Below, in pieces: positions 7,623 to 15,795 of a stretch of DNA of 64,000 bases. The position numbers and the translations under genes were made by a program. The stretch lies in assembly GCF_028128765.1 (NCBI RefSeq), contig NZ_LBJG01000085.1, positions 1-64,000 of the forward strand. Direction: 5' to 3'. Numbering within the stretch: the stretch's first letter is position 1; every line of letters starts with the position of its first letter. The notes beneath the pieces are model-generated. The model had not been told where the DNA came from. It ran no database searches and worked only from the letters and a program-made list of their open reading frames with translations. This DNA comes from Bradyrhizobium sp. CCBAU 51627. Its GTDB lineage: Bacteria > Pseudomonadota > Alphaproteobacteria > Rhizobiales > Xanthobacteraceae.

Positions 7623-8444
7623 ATGCTGCAACGATATCTTGGGTTCGCCGCCGCGGTCGTCGTGCTCGCGTCGGTCGCGACCTGCGCCTCCGCGCAGGAA
7701 GCCGAACGCAAGGGCATCCCGGCACCGCCCGGGCACGTGTTCAAGACCATCATCTCCGGCTACGAATTCCGCAGCAAGGAGACCCGTGCGCTTCAGGACG
7801 ACGATCTCGAAAATCCGGGCTTTCTCGCCGTAGAACGCGCCGCCGACGTCTGGAAGAAGGTCGAGGGCAGTGAGGGCAAGTCCTGCATGAGTTGCCATGG
7901 CGAAGCCGAGACCAGCATGAAGGGCGTCGGCGCCGCCATGCCGAAATGGGACGACAAGCTGAAGAAGCCGGTCAATCTCGAGCAGCGCATCAACATCTGC
8001 CGCACCGAACACATGAAGGCGGAGCCGTGGAAATTCAAGTCCCAGGAACTGACCGACATGACGACTTTCGTGCGCTACCAGTCGCACGGCATGCCGGCGA
8101 CGGTGAAGACCGACGGCCCGATGTCGCCCTGGTTCGAGCGCGGCAAGCAGACCTATTACACACGTTTCGGCCAGCTTGATCTCGCCTGCGCCTCCTGCCA
8201 CGAGCGCAACAACGGCAAGTTCATGCGCGCGGATTTTCTGAGCCAGGGCCAGACCAACGGCTTTCCGACCTACCGGCTGCGTGACCAGCGCCTGGTGCCG
8301 CTGCACGAGCGGTTTGAGGGCTGCATGTTCGACGTGCGCGCCGAGCCGTTCAAGCCCTTATCGGACGAGTTCCTTGCGCTCGAAATCTATGTCGCCTGGC
8401 GGGGTATCGGATTGCCAGTCGAGACGCCGTCGGTGCGCAACTGA
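7623..8444 (+). CDS. soxA: SoxA, dihaem cytochrome c subunit of SoxAX
   Basis: The 273-residue precursor has a signal peptide ending ASA-Q (about residue 24) and two haem sites, C88-M-S-C-H92 and C189-A-S-C-H193. C234 in EGCMFDVRAEPF is the cysteine that ligates the active-site haem and becomes a persulfide. C126 (INICRTEH) is the non-haem cysteine of the first domain. This is the dihaem type of SoxA. With SoxX it catalyses the first step, conjugation of thiosulfate to SoxY. A GAGGGAGGGACC site lies just before the ATG. Confidence 0.95.
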   Translation: MLQRYLGFAAAVVVLASVATCASAQEAERKGIPAPPGHVFKTIISGYEFRSKETRALQDDDLENPGFLAVERAADVWKKVEGSEGKSCMSCHGEAETSMKGVGAAMPKWDDKLKKPVNLEQRINICRTEHMKAEPWKFKSQELTDMTTFVRYQSHGMPATVKTDGPMSPWFERGKQTYYTRFGQLDLACASCHERNNGKFMRADFLSQGQTNGFPTYRLRDQRLVPLHERFEGCMFDVRAEPFKPLSDEFLALEIYVAWRGIGLPVETPSVRN

Positions 8445-8471
8445 AACGATGAGCTTGCAGGAGTACTGCGC

Positions 8472-10163
8472 ATGATCTCACGCCGCGAATTCATCCAGGT
8501 GGCTGCGGCAACGGCGGCACTCTCGACCGGTGTCGGCGCCGGCCTGACCCGAGCGGTTGCCCAGCAGCGCCTGACCGAGAAGGAGTTGCTGGCGTTCGAG
8601 CCGCTCGGCAACGTCACGCTGGTGCATGTGACCGACATCCACGGTCAGCTCATGCCGCTCTATTTCCGCGAGCCGTCGACCAATCTCGGCGTGGGCGAAG
8701 CGAAGGGGCTTCCGCCGCACGTCACCGGCAAGGAGTTCCTCGCCCGCTTCGGTATCGCGCCGGGCTCGTCGGCAGCCTACGCCCTGACGTCGGAGGATTT
8801 CGAAGCGCTGGCCAAGAGCTACGGCCGGATCGGCGGTCTGGATCGTGCCGCCACCGTGATAAAGGCCATCCGCGCCGAGCGCGGCGACAAGGTGGCGCTG
8901 CTCGACGGCGGCGACACCTGGCAGGGATCGTGGTCGTCTTTGAAGACGCGCGGCCAGGACATGATCGACTGCGTGGCGCTGCTCAGGCCCGACGCCATGA
9001 CTGGCCATTGGGAGTTCACTTACGGCACCGAGCGCGTGAAGCAGGCGATCGAGAGCCTCGGTTTCCCGTTCCTCGGCCTCAACATTCGCGATACCGAATG
9101 GAACGAGGCAGCGTTCGACGCCTCGACCATGATCGAGCGCGGCGGCGTCAAGATCGCGGTGCTCGGCCAGGCATTTCCCTATACGCCGGTTGCCAATCCG
9201 CGCTGGATGATTCCGAACTGGTCCTTTGGCGTGCGCGAGGAGGATGTCCAGGCGCAGGTCGACAAGGCTCGCAAGAGTGGCGCGCAGCTCGTCGTGCTGC
9301 TCTCCCACAATGGCTTCGACGTCGATCGCAAGCTTGCCAGCCGCGTCAAGGGCATCGACGTCATCCTGACCGGGCACACACATGACGCGCTGCCGGAGGC
9401 GGTCAAGGTCGGAAAGACGCTGCTGATCGCTTCCGGCTCGTCGGGCAAGTTCGTCTCGCGGCTCGATCTCGACGTCCGCGACGGCGAGGTCAAGGCTTTC
9501 AGGTACAAGCTCATCCCGCTGTTTTCCGATGTGATCACGGCGGACACCGAGATGGCTGCCAAGATCGCCGAGGTGCGCAAGCCCTTCGCGTCGGAGCTGT
9601 CCAAGGTGCTCGGCAAGACGGAGTCGCTGCTCTATCGGCGTGGGAATTTCAACGGCACGTTCGATGATCTGATCTGCCAGGCGCTGATGCAGGAGCGCGA
9701 TGCCGAGATCGCGCTCTCGCCCGGCTTCCGCTGGGGCACCAGCGTTCTACCGGGTCAGGACATCACCTTCGAGGACGTCACCAACGCAACCGCGATCACC
9801 TATCCAGCCGTCTACCGTATGGGCATGACGGGGGCGCGATTGAAGGAGATCATCGAGGACGTTGCCGACAACCTCTTCAACGTCGATCCCTATTATCAGC
9901 AGGGCGGCGACATGGTGCGGATCGGCGGGCTGTCCTACGCGATCGATGTCACGAAGCCGCAAGGCAGCCGCATCTCGGACTTGCAGCTGGTCAAGACCGG
10001 CGCGCCGATCGACCCCGCCAGGGAATATCAGGTCGCCGGCTGGGCCAGCGTCAATGAAGGAACCGAAGGGCCGCCGATCTGGGAGCTCGTCGGCAATTAT
10101 CTGACCCGAGAGAAGGTGGTTCGCCTCGAACCCAACAGAGCTGTCAAAGTCACCGGAGCGTAA
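8472..10163 (+). CDS. soxB: SoxB, dimanganese sulfate thiol esterase (thiosulfohydrolase)
   Basis: The 563-residue precursor has a Tat leader (SRREFIQVAAA, residues 3-13) and the two-domain 5'-nucleotidase fold. Metal-binding stretches are VHVTDIHGQLMP (about 53-64), LLDGGDTWQGS (about 144-154), TGHWEFTYG (about 177-185), LLSHNGFDVD and ILTGHTHD. The enzyme hydrolyses the terminal sulfone from SoxY-bound thiosulfate, releasing sulfate. It follows soxA by 27 bp and soxC begins 6 bp after its stop, so the genes are clearly co-transcribed. Length is normal for the family. Confidence 0.96.
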   Translation: MISRREFIQVAAATAALSTGVGAGLTRAVAQQRLTEKELLAFEPLGNVTLVHVTDIHGQLMPLYFREPSTNLGVGEAKGLPPHVTGKEFLARFGIAPGSSAAYALTSEDFEALAKSYGRIGGLDRAATVIKAIRAERGDKVALLDGGDTWQGSWSSLKTRGQDMIDCVALLRPDAMTGHWEFTYGTERVKQAIESLGFPFLGLNIRDTEWNEAAFDASTMIERGGVKIAVLGQAFPYTPVANPRWMIPNWSFGVREEDVQAQVDKARKSGAQLVVLLSHNGFDVDRKLASRVKGIDVILTGHTHDALPEAVKVGKTLLIASGSSGKFVSRLDLDVRDGEVKAFRYKLIPLFSDVITADTEMAAKIAEVRKPFASELSKVLGKTESLLYRRGNFNGTFDDLICQALMQERDAEIALSPGFRWGTSVLPGQDITFEDVTNATAITYPAVYRMGMTGARLKEIIEDVADNLFNVDPYYQQGGDMVRIGGLSYAIDVTKPQGSRISDLQLVKTGAPIDPAREYQVAGWASVNEGTEGPPIWELVGNYLTREKVVRLEPNRAVKVTGA

Positions 10164-10169
10164 GAAGCG

Positions 10170-11441
10170 ATGTCGAAGATGGACAGTCCCCGGCAATCCC
10201 GACGCAACTTTCTGGCCGCTGGGGCCGGTGTTGCCGCATCGGTGCTTGCCAAGCCCGCTCTTGCCGGCGGCGGCAATCCGGCCAACCAGCCTCCAAATGT
10301 CCCCGAATGGACCAAGGCCCTCGGCGAAGGCGTCGCCGTGCGCCCGTACGGCAAGCCTTCGAAATTCGAGAAGGACGTCGTCCGGCGCGACGTCGAATGG
10401 CTGACCGCCTCGCGCGAATCCTCGGTGAGTTTCACGCCGCTGCACGAGCTCGAAGGCATCATCACGCCGAACGGACTCTGCTTCGAGCGGCATCACGGCG
10501 GCATCGCCGAGATCGATCCGGCCGACCATCGCCTGATGATCCATGGGTTGGTCGAACGTCCGCTGATCCTGACTCTGGAGGAGCTGAAGCGCTATCCGCG
10601 CGTCAACCGCATCCATTTCATGGAGTGTGCTGCCAACTCCGGCATGGAGTGGCGCGGCGCGCAGCTCAATGGGTGTCAGTTCACCCACGGCATGATCCAC
10701 TGCGTGCAGTACACCGGCGTGTCGCTGCGCACACTGCTGGAAGAGGCCGGCGTGAAGACCAACGGCAAGTGGTTGCTGGTCGAGGGCGCCGACGCGGCGG
10801 CGATGGATCGCAGCCTGCCGATCGAGAAGGCGCTCGACGACTGCATCATCGCCTACAAGATGAATGGCGAGGCGCTCTATCCCGAACAGGGCTACCCGAT
10901 GCGGCTCGTGGTGCCGGGCTGGCAGGGCAATCTCTGGGTCAAGTGGCTGCGCCGCATCAAGGTCGGCGACCAGCCCTGGCACACCCGCGAGGAGACGTCG
11001 AAATACACGGATCTGCTCCCGAACGGCAAGGCGCGGCGCTTCACCTGGTCGATGGACGCCAAGTCGGTGATCACAAGCCCGAGTCCGCAGGCGCCGATCA
11101 GGCACGGCAAGGGTTTCACGATCGTCTCGGGTCTCGCCTGGAGCGGCAATGGCAAAGTGAAGCGGGTTGACGTGTCGCTCGACGGCGGCCGCAACTGGTG
11201 GCCGGCGCGGCTCGATGGTCCCGTGCTCGACAAGGCGCTGACACGTTTCTATTACGAGTTCGACTGGAACGGCGAACCGCTGCTGCTGCAATCGCGCGTG
11301 CAGGACGAGACCGATTACGTGCAGCCGAGCAAGGCCGAGCTGCGCAAGATCCGCGGCGTCAACTCCATCTATCACAACAATGGCATCCAGACCTGGCACG
11401 TACAGGCCAATGGTGAGGTCGAGAATGTCGAAGTCGCCTAA
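10170..11441 (+). CDS. soxC: SoxC, molybdenum-cofactor sulfur dehydrogenase subunit
   Basis: The 423-residue product begins with a Tat leader (QSRRNFLAAGAG, 9-20) and is a sulfite-oxidase-family protein. The Mo-ligating cysteine is C153 in MECAANSG, and the family's C-terminal dimerisation domain follows from about residue 290. With SoxD it oxidises the sulfane sulfur left on SoxY to sulfone, drawing six electrons. Its presence predicts complete oxidation of thiosulfate to sulfate without stored sulfur globules. The last 17 bases overlap the start of soxD. Confidence 0.95.
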   Translation: MSKMDSPRQSRRNFLAAGAGVAASVLAKPALAGGGNPANQPPNVPEWTKALGEGVAVRPYGKPSKFEKDVVRRDVEWLTASRESSVSFTPLHELEGIITPNGLCFERHHGGIAEIDPADHRLMIHGLVERPLILTLEELKRYPRVNRIHFMECAANSGMEWRGAQLNGCQFTHGMIHCVQYTGVSLRTLLEEAGVKTNGKWLLVEGADAAAMDRSLPIEKALDDCIIAYKMNGEALYPEQGYPMRLVVPGWQGNLWVKWLRRIKVGDQPWHTREETSKYTDLLPNGKARRFTWSMDAKSVITSPSPQAPIRHGKGFTIVSGLAWSGNGKVKRVDVSLDGGRNWWPARLDGPVLDKALTRFYYEFDWNGEPLLLQSRVQDETDYVQPSKAELRKIRGVNSIYHNNGIQTWHVQANGEVENVEVA

Positions 11442-12117
11442 GTTCATTGCAGCCGCGCTGCTCGCTTGCGCGCTGAGCGCGCCGGCGCTCGCGCAACAGA
11501 AGGCGGACGCCAAGGGCGGGCCGCGCTATCACATCGGACGCGCACCGACCGCGGACGAGATCCGTGGTTGGGATATCGACGTCCGGCCCGACGGTCAGGG
11601 CCTGCCGGAGGGCAAGGGCACGGTCGCACAGGGCGAAAAGCTGTTCATGGACAATTGCTCGACCTGCCACGGCGAGTTCGGTGAAGGCAACGGCCGCTGG
11701 CCGGTGCTGGCCGGCGGCAAGGGCTCGCTGACATCTGACAATCCGGTCAAGACCGTCGGCTCGTACTGGCCCTACGCGTCTACCGTATTCGACTATGTCC
11801 GTCACGCCATGCCCTACGGCAATGCGGAATCGTTTTCGGTCAACGAATACTACGCGCTGGTCGCCTATGTGCTGTACCTGAACGACGTCGTCACCGACCA
11901 GAATTTCGAGCTGACCAACAAGAATCTTGCCACGATCAAGATGCCGAACGAGCAGGGCTTTGTGATGGACGACCGTGCCACCAGCGAGAAGTCGTTCTGG
12001 CAGAAAGATCCCTGCATGAAGGATTGCATAGCGCCGGTCAAAATCACCGCGCGCGCCGCCGTCATCGACGTGACGCCTGAAGACACGAAGGACGGGAAGC
12101 CGAGAGGCGTGGAGTGA
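11425..12117 (+). CDS. soxD: SoxD, short monohaem cytochrome c subunit of SoxCD
   Basis: I start this at the ATG at 11425 (MSKSPKFIAAAL), inside the end of soxC, because the protein then begins with a signal peptide ending ALAQ (residue 24). The 230-residue product has one CXXCH (C78-S-T-C-H82) and a likely Met ligand in HAMPYGN. The well-studied Paracoccus SoxD is longer and dihaem, so this is the short single-haem form. A C-terminal PCMKDC cysteine pair (about 206-211) is conspicuous. SoxD passes the electrons from SoxC to cytochrome c. The stop TGA overlaps the next gene's GTG by four bases. Confidence 0.92.
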   Translation: MSKSPKFIAAALLACALSAPALAQQKADAKGGPRYHIGRAPTADEIRGWDIDVRPDGQGLPEGKGTVAQGEKLFMDNCSTCHGEFGEGNGRWPVLAGGKGSLTSDNPVKTVGSYWPYASTVFDYVRHAMPYGNAESFSVNEYYALVAYVLYLNDVVTDQNFELTNKNLATIKMPNEQGFVMDDRATSEKSFWQKDPCMKDCIAPVKITARAAVIDVTPEDTKDGKPRGVE

Positions 12118-12575
12118 GGGCGGAAGCAAGCCGCCGCTCGGCGCTGTGCGCGGCGCTTGGCGTCGGCTTGCTCATCGCAGCCTTTCAGGCTCCGGCGCAG
12201 GCGGCCGAGCCGCACCGGCTCGCGCTGCAGATCAGTGACGACGACCCGGTCAAGATGCGCGCCGTGCTCGATGTTGCGGCCAACGTCTCGCGGCATTATT
12301 CCGGGCAGGGCGAGGACGTCGAGATCGTCATCATCGCTTTCAACGGAGGTCTCGATATGCTGCTTGCGGACCGCTCGCCGGTGAAGGAGCGCCTGGTGAA
12401 TTTCCTGAAATCGATGCCCAATGCGAGTTTCATCGCCTGCGGCAACACGCTGGAGACGTTGGCTGCGAAGGAGGGCCGGCGACCGCCGCTGATCGAGGAC
12501 ATCAGCGTCACCCAGGTCGGCGTTGCCGCGCTGATGGATCTGGCGGAAAAGAACTGGACGATCGTCCGTCCCTGA
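12114..12575 (+). CDS. Exported DsrE-like protein, sox-linked
   Basis: The 153-residue protein starts at a GTG that overlaps the soxD stop (GTGA), a strong sign of translational coupling. It has a signal peptide (residues 7-30, ending AQA-A), then a DsrE/DsrF-like alpha/beta fold. The usual features are HRLALQISDDDP near 34, the strand VEIVIIAFNGGLDMLL and a cysteine in FIACGNTLETL near 108. DsrE-family proteins carry or transfer sulfur on such cysteines. A periplasmic copy directly behind soxD suggests handling of sulfane sulfur between SoxYZ and SoxCD or its exchange with other carriers. The specific role is unproven. Confidence 0.8.
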   Translation: MRAEASRRSALCAALGVGLLIAAFQAPAQAAEPHRLALQISDDDPVKMRAVLDVAANVSRHYSGQGEDVEIVIIAFNGGLDMLLADRSPVKERLVNFLKSMPNASFIACGNTLETLAAKEGRRPPLIEDISVTQVGVAALMDLAEKNWTIVRP

Positions 12576-12591
12576 GGAGGGGATCCGCTCG

Positions 12592-13497
12592 ATGCGATGG
12601 TTGCTGGGACTGGTTGTCTTGCTCGTGCTGGCAGTGCCCGCCGACGCCACCGAGCAGGAGCTCGAACTGTCGATCAACGGCCACACGGCGCTCGCGACAT
12701 TGCGCACGCCAACGTCGATGGGGCCGGATACGCCGCTCGTCGTGATGACTCACGGCACGCTCGCCCACAAGGACATGGAAGTCGTCCAGGGCGTTGCCAA
12801 GGCGCTTGAACAGCGCGGCATCGCTACGCTCGCCCATACGCTGTCGCTGGGGCTCGACCGCCGCAAGGGTATGTATGACTGCGCCGTGCGGCATGACTAT
12901 GTCACTGCAGATGCGGTTGCGGAGATCGCGGCGTGGGTGAACCGGGCAAAGGACATATCCCGGCTCGTCTTCACGTTCGGCCATTCTCGCGGCGGCAACC
13001 AGGTCGCGCGCTACCTGGCCGCGAACGAGGCCCCGCCGGTGGCTGGCGCGGTGCTGCTGGCGCCGGTTACCGCGAAGGCCGAAGCCGACTTGCGGGTCTC
13101 CTATGCCCGGACTTATGGCAAGCCGCTCGAGCCATTGCTGGAGCAGGCAACGAAGGCTGTCGTAGCGGGCCGCGGCGGAGAGTGGATGGACGTGCCGGGC
13201 TTTATCTATTGCCGCAACGCGGTAGTGACCGCGCGCAGCTTCACGTCCTTCTATGCTGCCGATGCCAGCCAGGATACCGCAGCGCTGGTGTCGCGCGTGA
13301 AGCTGCCGGTGCTGGTGCTCGCCGCCACCAAGGACGCGGTCGTTCCCGATGTGATAGCGTCCTTCGCACCGCTAGCCGATTCGAGCGGCGGCCGGGTGCA
13401 TCTCGACAAGATCGATGACGCCGATCATTTTTTTCGCGACCTTTTCGCGGAAGACGTCGCCGATCACATTGCTGACTTCATCAAGCAGACACGATAG
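12592..13497 (+). CDS. Exported alpha/beta hydrolase, sox-linked
   Basis: The 301-residue precursor has a signal peptide (residues 1-19, ending ADA-T) and a complete alpha/beta-hydrolase core. It has the oxyanion segment MTHGTLAHKD (about 50-59), the nucleophile elbow GHSRGG (about 128-133), the acid in ATKDAVVP and the histidine in DDADHFF. It resembles dienelactone-hydrolase or prolyl-oligopeptidase-like enzymes, but I cannot name the substrate. It lies 16 bp after one exported DsrE-like gene and 8 bp before a second, inside the sox operon. A role in sulfur metabolism, such as cleaving a thioester or sulfur-containing ester, is an inference from position only. Confidence 0.8.
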   Translation: MRWLLGLVVLLVLAVPADATEQELELSINGHTALATLRTPTSMGPDTPLVVMTHGTLAHKDMEVVQGVAKALEQRGIATLAHTLSLGLDRRKGMYDCAVRHDYVTADAVAEIAAWVNRAKDISRLVFTFGHSRGGNQVARYLAANEAPPVAGAVLLAPVTAKAEADLRVSYARTYGKPLEPLLEQATKAVVAGRGGEWMDVPGFIYCRNAVVTARSFTSFYAADASQDTAALVSRVKLPVLVLAATKDAVVPDVIASFAPLADSSGGRVHLDKIDDADHFFRDLFAEDVADHIADFIKQTR

Positions 13498-13505
13498 GAG
13501 GGACC

Positions 13506-13949
13506 ATGCAGCGTCGATCCATGCTTCGCGCGAGCCTTGCCGGACTATTCGGCGCTCTTGCCCTGCGCGAGGCCTCCGCGGCGACGGAAGCGCCCACGCG
13601 ACAGCGCGTCGTCTATCACCTCGCCGATGCCGAACGTGTCGTCTTCGTTCTGGGCAACCTCCAGAATCACGTCGATGGCGTCGGCGGACCCGGCAAGGCC
13701 GACATCAGGCTGGTCGTGCATGGACCGGCGCTCCGCGCCTTTCACGCGCTCGCCGCCGAGGATCACACCGTTGCGATGATGACGAAGCTCGTCGATGCCG
13801 GCGTCGGATTTGATGCCTGCGCCAACACCATGAAGGCGCAGGGCGTCAAGCTCGACGACCTCACGCCGGGCTTCGTGGTGGCCGAGAAAGGTGGCGTGGT
13901 GCGGCTCGCCGAGCTGCAACAGCAGGGATATGCCTATCTGCGGCCATGA
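13506..13949 (+). CDS. Second exported DsrE-like protein, sox-linked
   Basis: The 147-residue protein has a Tat-like leader (QRRSMLRASLAG, residues 2-13; cleavage near ASA). It then shows the DsrE-like pattern: VVYHLADAERVVFVLGNLQNH, LVVHGPALRAF, and a conserved cysteine in FDACANTMKAQGV followed by PGFVVAEKGGVVRLAELQ. The family acts in sulfur relay or binding. It is only distantly similar to the copy at 12114-12575, so the two are probably not a recent duplication. It begins 8 bp after the hydrolase gene and has a good GGAGGGACC site before its ATG. Confidence 0.82.
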   Translation: MQRRSMLRASLAGLFGALALREASAATEAPTRQRVVYHLADAERVVFVLGNLQNHVDGVGGPGKADIRLVVHGPALRAFHALAAEDHTVAMMTKLVDAGVGFDACANTMKAQGVKLDDLTPGFVVAEKGGVVRLAELQQQGYAYLRP

Positions 13950-14030
13950 CCGATATCGCGAGCCTTGATTTGGCTCATATGACGCTGCATCGGCGAGCGA
14001 TAGATTGGCATAGCTTCAGGGAAAACCGAG

Positions 14031-15137
14031 GTGGCTGTGCAGACCACGCTGATCGATCTCCTGGGGGAAGACCTGCTGTCATGGCTGGGCGGACTCCTGG
14101 TCGGCGGCCTCTTTGGATTTTTCGCCCAGCGCAGCCGCTTCTGCTTGCGCGCCGCGGCCGTCGAATTCTCCCGCGGTGAGGGCGGGCCGCGCCTTGCGGT
14201 CTGGCTCCTGACTTTTGCCGCGGCTCTCGCTGGTACGCAGGCGCTGGTTGCGGTCGGTTGGCTGGACGTGTCCGAGGCGCGCCAGCTCGCACAGCAGGGC
14301 AGCATCTCGGGCGCGCTGATCGGCGGCGTGATGTTCGGCTGCGGCATGATCCTCGCCCGCGGGTGCGCCAGCCGGCTGCTCGTGCTCTCGGCCAACGGCA
14401 ATCTCAGGGCCCTGCTGTCGGGCCTGGTGTTTGCGGTCACTGCGCAGGCCTCATATCGCGGACTGCTGTCACCTGCGCGTGACTGGGTGACCAACCTCTG
14501 GCTGGTGGATGGCGGCCCGTCGCGCGACATCATGGCGGTGTTCGGCGGCGGCACGCCCGAGAAGCTCGCCTTTGGCGGACTATGGCTGATCGCGGGGCTC
14601 GCTTTCGCCTTTCGCAGTCAGTTGCCGCGCCGGCTGATCGTCGCCGCGCTGGCCACCGGCGCGACCGTCGTGGCGGGCTGGTCCTTCACCTATCAGCTCG
14701 CACAGGCTTCCTTCGCACCGGTGACGCTGAAGAGCCTCACCTTTAGTGGCCCCTCGGCCGAATTGCTGATGCTGGTCCTGAACAGCTCGCAGCTCCGGCT
14801 CGGATTCGATCTCGGCATCATTCCCGGTGTATTCCTCGGCTCGTTCGTCGCCGCGACACGCGCGCATGAGCTGAAGCTCGAAGGATTTTCGGACGGGCTC
14901 GGCATGCGCCGCTATCTGCTCGGCGCGGTGCTGATGGGGTTTGGCGCCATGCTCGCGGGCGGCTGCGCGGTTGGCGCCGGCGTGACCGGTGCCTCGGTGT
15001 TCGCGCTCACCGCCTGGCTCGTGCTCGGCGGCATGTGGTTGGGGGCGGGGCTCACCGATCTGCTCGTCGACCGTGGCGGCGTGACGCAGCCGCAGCAGGC
15101 GAGTCCGACAGCGTCGAGCGCTGATGCAATACTTTAG
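14031..15137 (+). CDS. YeeE/YedE-family sulfur transporter (second full-length copy)
   Basis: This 368-residue protein starts at a GTG. It has about ten membrane segments and the YeeE/YedE cysteine motifs SRFCLRAA near residue 36, ARGCASRLL near 118 and AGGCAVGAG near 310. It is a full-length paralogue of SoxT (2103-3182) and probably imports thiosulfate or another sulfane compound. It lies 81 bp after the second DsrE-like gene and ends the sox tail. A new promoter and operator (15141-15171) follow before the split transporter pair. The substrate is not readable from sequence. Confidence 0.8.
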   Translation: MAVQTTLIDLLGEDLLSWLGGLLVGGLFGFFAQRSRFCLRAAAVEFSRGEGGPRLAVWLLTFAAALAGTQALVAVGWLDVSEARQLAQQGSISGALIGGVMFGCGMILARGCASRLLVLSANGNLRALLSGLVFAVTAQASYRGLLSPARDWVTNLWLVDGGPSRDIMAVFGGGTPEKLAFGGLWLIAGLAFAFRSQLPRRLIVAALATGATVVAGWSFTYQLAQASFAPVTLKSLTFSGPSAELLMLVLNSSQLRLGFDLGIIPGVFLGSFVAATRAHELKLEGFSDGLGMRRYLLGAVLMGFGAMLAGGCAVGAGVTGASVFALTAWLVLGGMWLGAGLTDLLVDRGGVTQPQQASPTASSADAIL

Positions 15138-15140
15138 AGA

Positions 15141-15171
15141 TTGCTAAATTAAGTTTTTTGAATATGATTTT
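15141..15171 (+). promoter_or_regulatory. Promoter and SoxR-type operator before the split YeeE pair
   Basis: The 24 bases from 15148 to 15171 (ATTAAGTTTT, TTGA, ATATGATTTT) agree at 18 of 24 positions with the perfect inverted repeat ahead of soxW. A promoter reads TTGCTA (15141-15146), 16 bp, TATGAT (15163-15168). The -10 box starts at operator position 16, the same register as at soxW. This places the transporter pair in the same regulon. Confidence 0.6.
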
Positions 15172-15229
15172 CTCTGCGGATTGATCGTGCCGTGAGAGCG
15201 CGTCACGGGCCGCCGTCGGGGAAACGCAT

Positions 15230-15781
15230 ATGACCACCATTACGGAAAGCTACGTTCGCGAAGCTCCGCGCACCGCGCGGGTAGACTGGTCGCCCTATCT
15301 CGTCGGCGCCGGTATCGGACTTCTGAGCTGGATCGCCTTTGCGGTGTTCGGCGATCCGCTCGGCGTTACCACCGCTTATTCGCGCATCGCCTCGCTGTTC
15401 GCAGTCCCTGTCATTGGACCGGAGGCGGTAGCGCAGAATTCCTACTGGAAGAGCATGCCACTGAAGTGGGACTATGGCGTCTGGTTCCTCGTGGGCATTC
15501 CCGCAGGGGCGTTCATCGCAGCGGCGATGTCGGGCACGTGGCGGCTCGAGCTCGTGCCGGAGGTCTGGAAAGAGCGGTTCGGACCATCGATCGCCAAGCG
15601 CTTTGTCGGCGCGTTCCTCGGTGGCGCCGTGATCATGTACGGCGCGCGCCTCGCGGGCGGCTGCACCAGCGGACATGGCATCTCCGGCGGGTTGCAGCTC
15701 GCGGTCTCGAGCTGGCTGTTCCTCGCGGTGATGTTCGCCACCGGGCTCGGTATTTCCGCGCTCATGTTCCGCAAGCGCTGA
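15230..15781 (+). CDS. YeeE/YedE-family half transporter, subunit 1
   Basis: The 183-residue protein has about four membrane segments and one family motif, ARLAGGCTSGHGISGG (about residues 140-155). It corresponds to half of a full-length YeeE protein. Together with the next gene it should form a two-subunit sulfur-compound transporter, as described for PmpAB-type systems. The ATG follows GTCGGGGAAACGC. It is 14 bp upstream of its partner. Regulation is probably through the operator at 15148-15171. Confidence 0.82.
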   Translation: MTTITESYVREAPRTARVDWSPYLVGAGIGLLSWIAFAVFGDPLGVTTAYSRIASLFAVPVIGPEAVAQNSYWKSMPLKWDYGVWFLVGIPAGAFIAAAMSGTWRLELVPEVWKERFGPSIAKRFVGAFLGGAVIMYGARLAGGCTSGHGISGGLQLAVSSWLFLAVMFATGLGISALMFRKR

Positions 15782-15795
15782 GAGGAGGAACAGAG

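Noticed and set aside
9747..11513. A 588-codon open frame antisense to soxB, soxC and soxD
   Set aside because: The high GC content at third codon positions leaves the antisense frame open. The product has no recognisable domain, and the sense strand carries complete Sox proteins.
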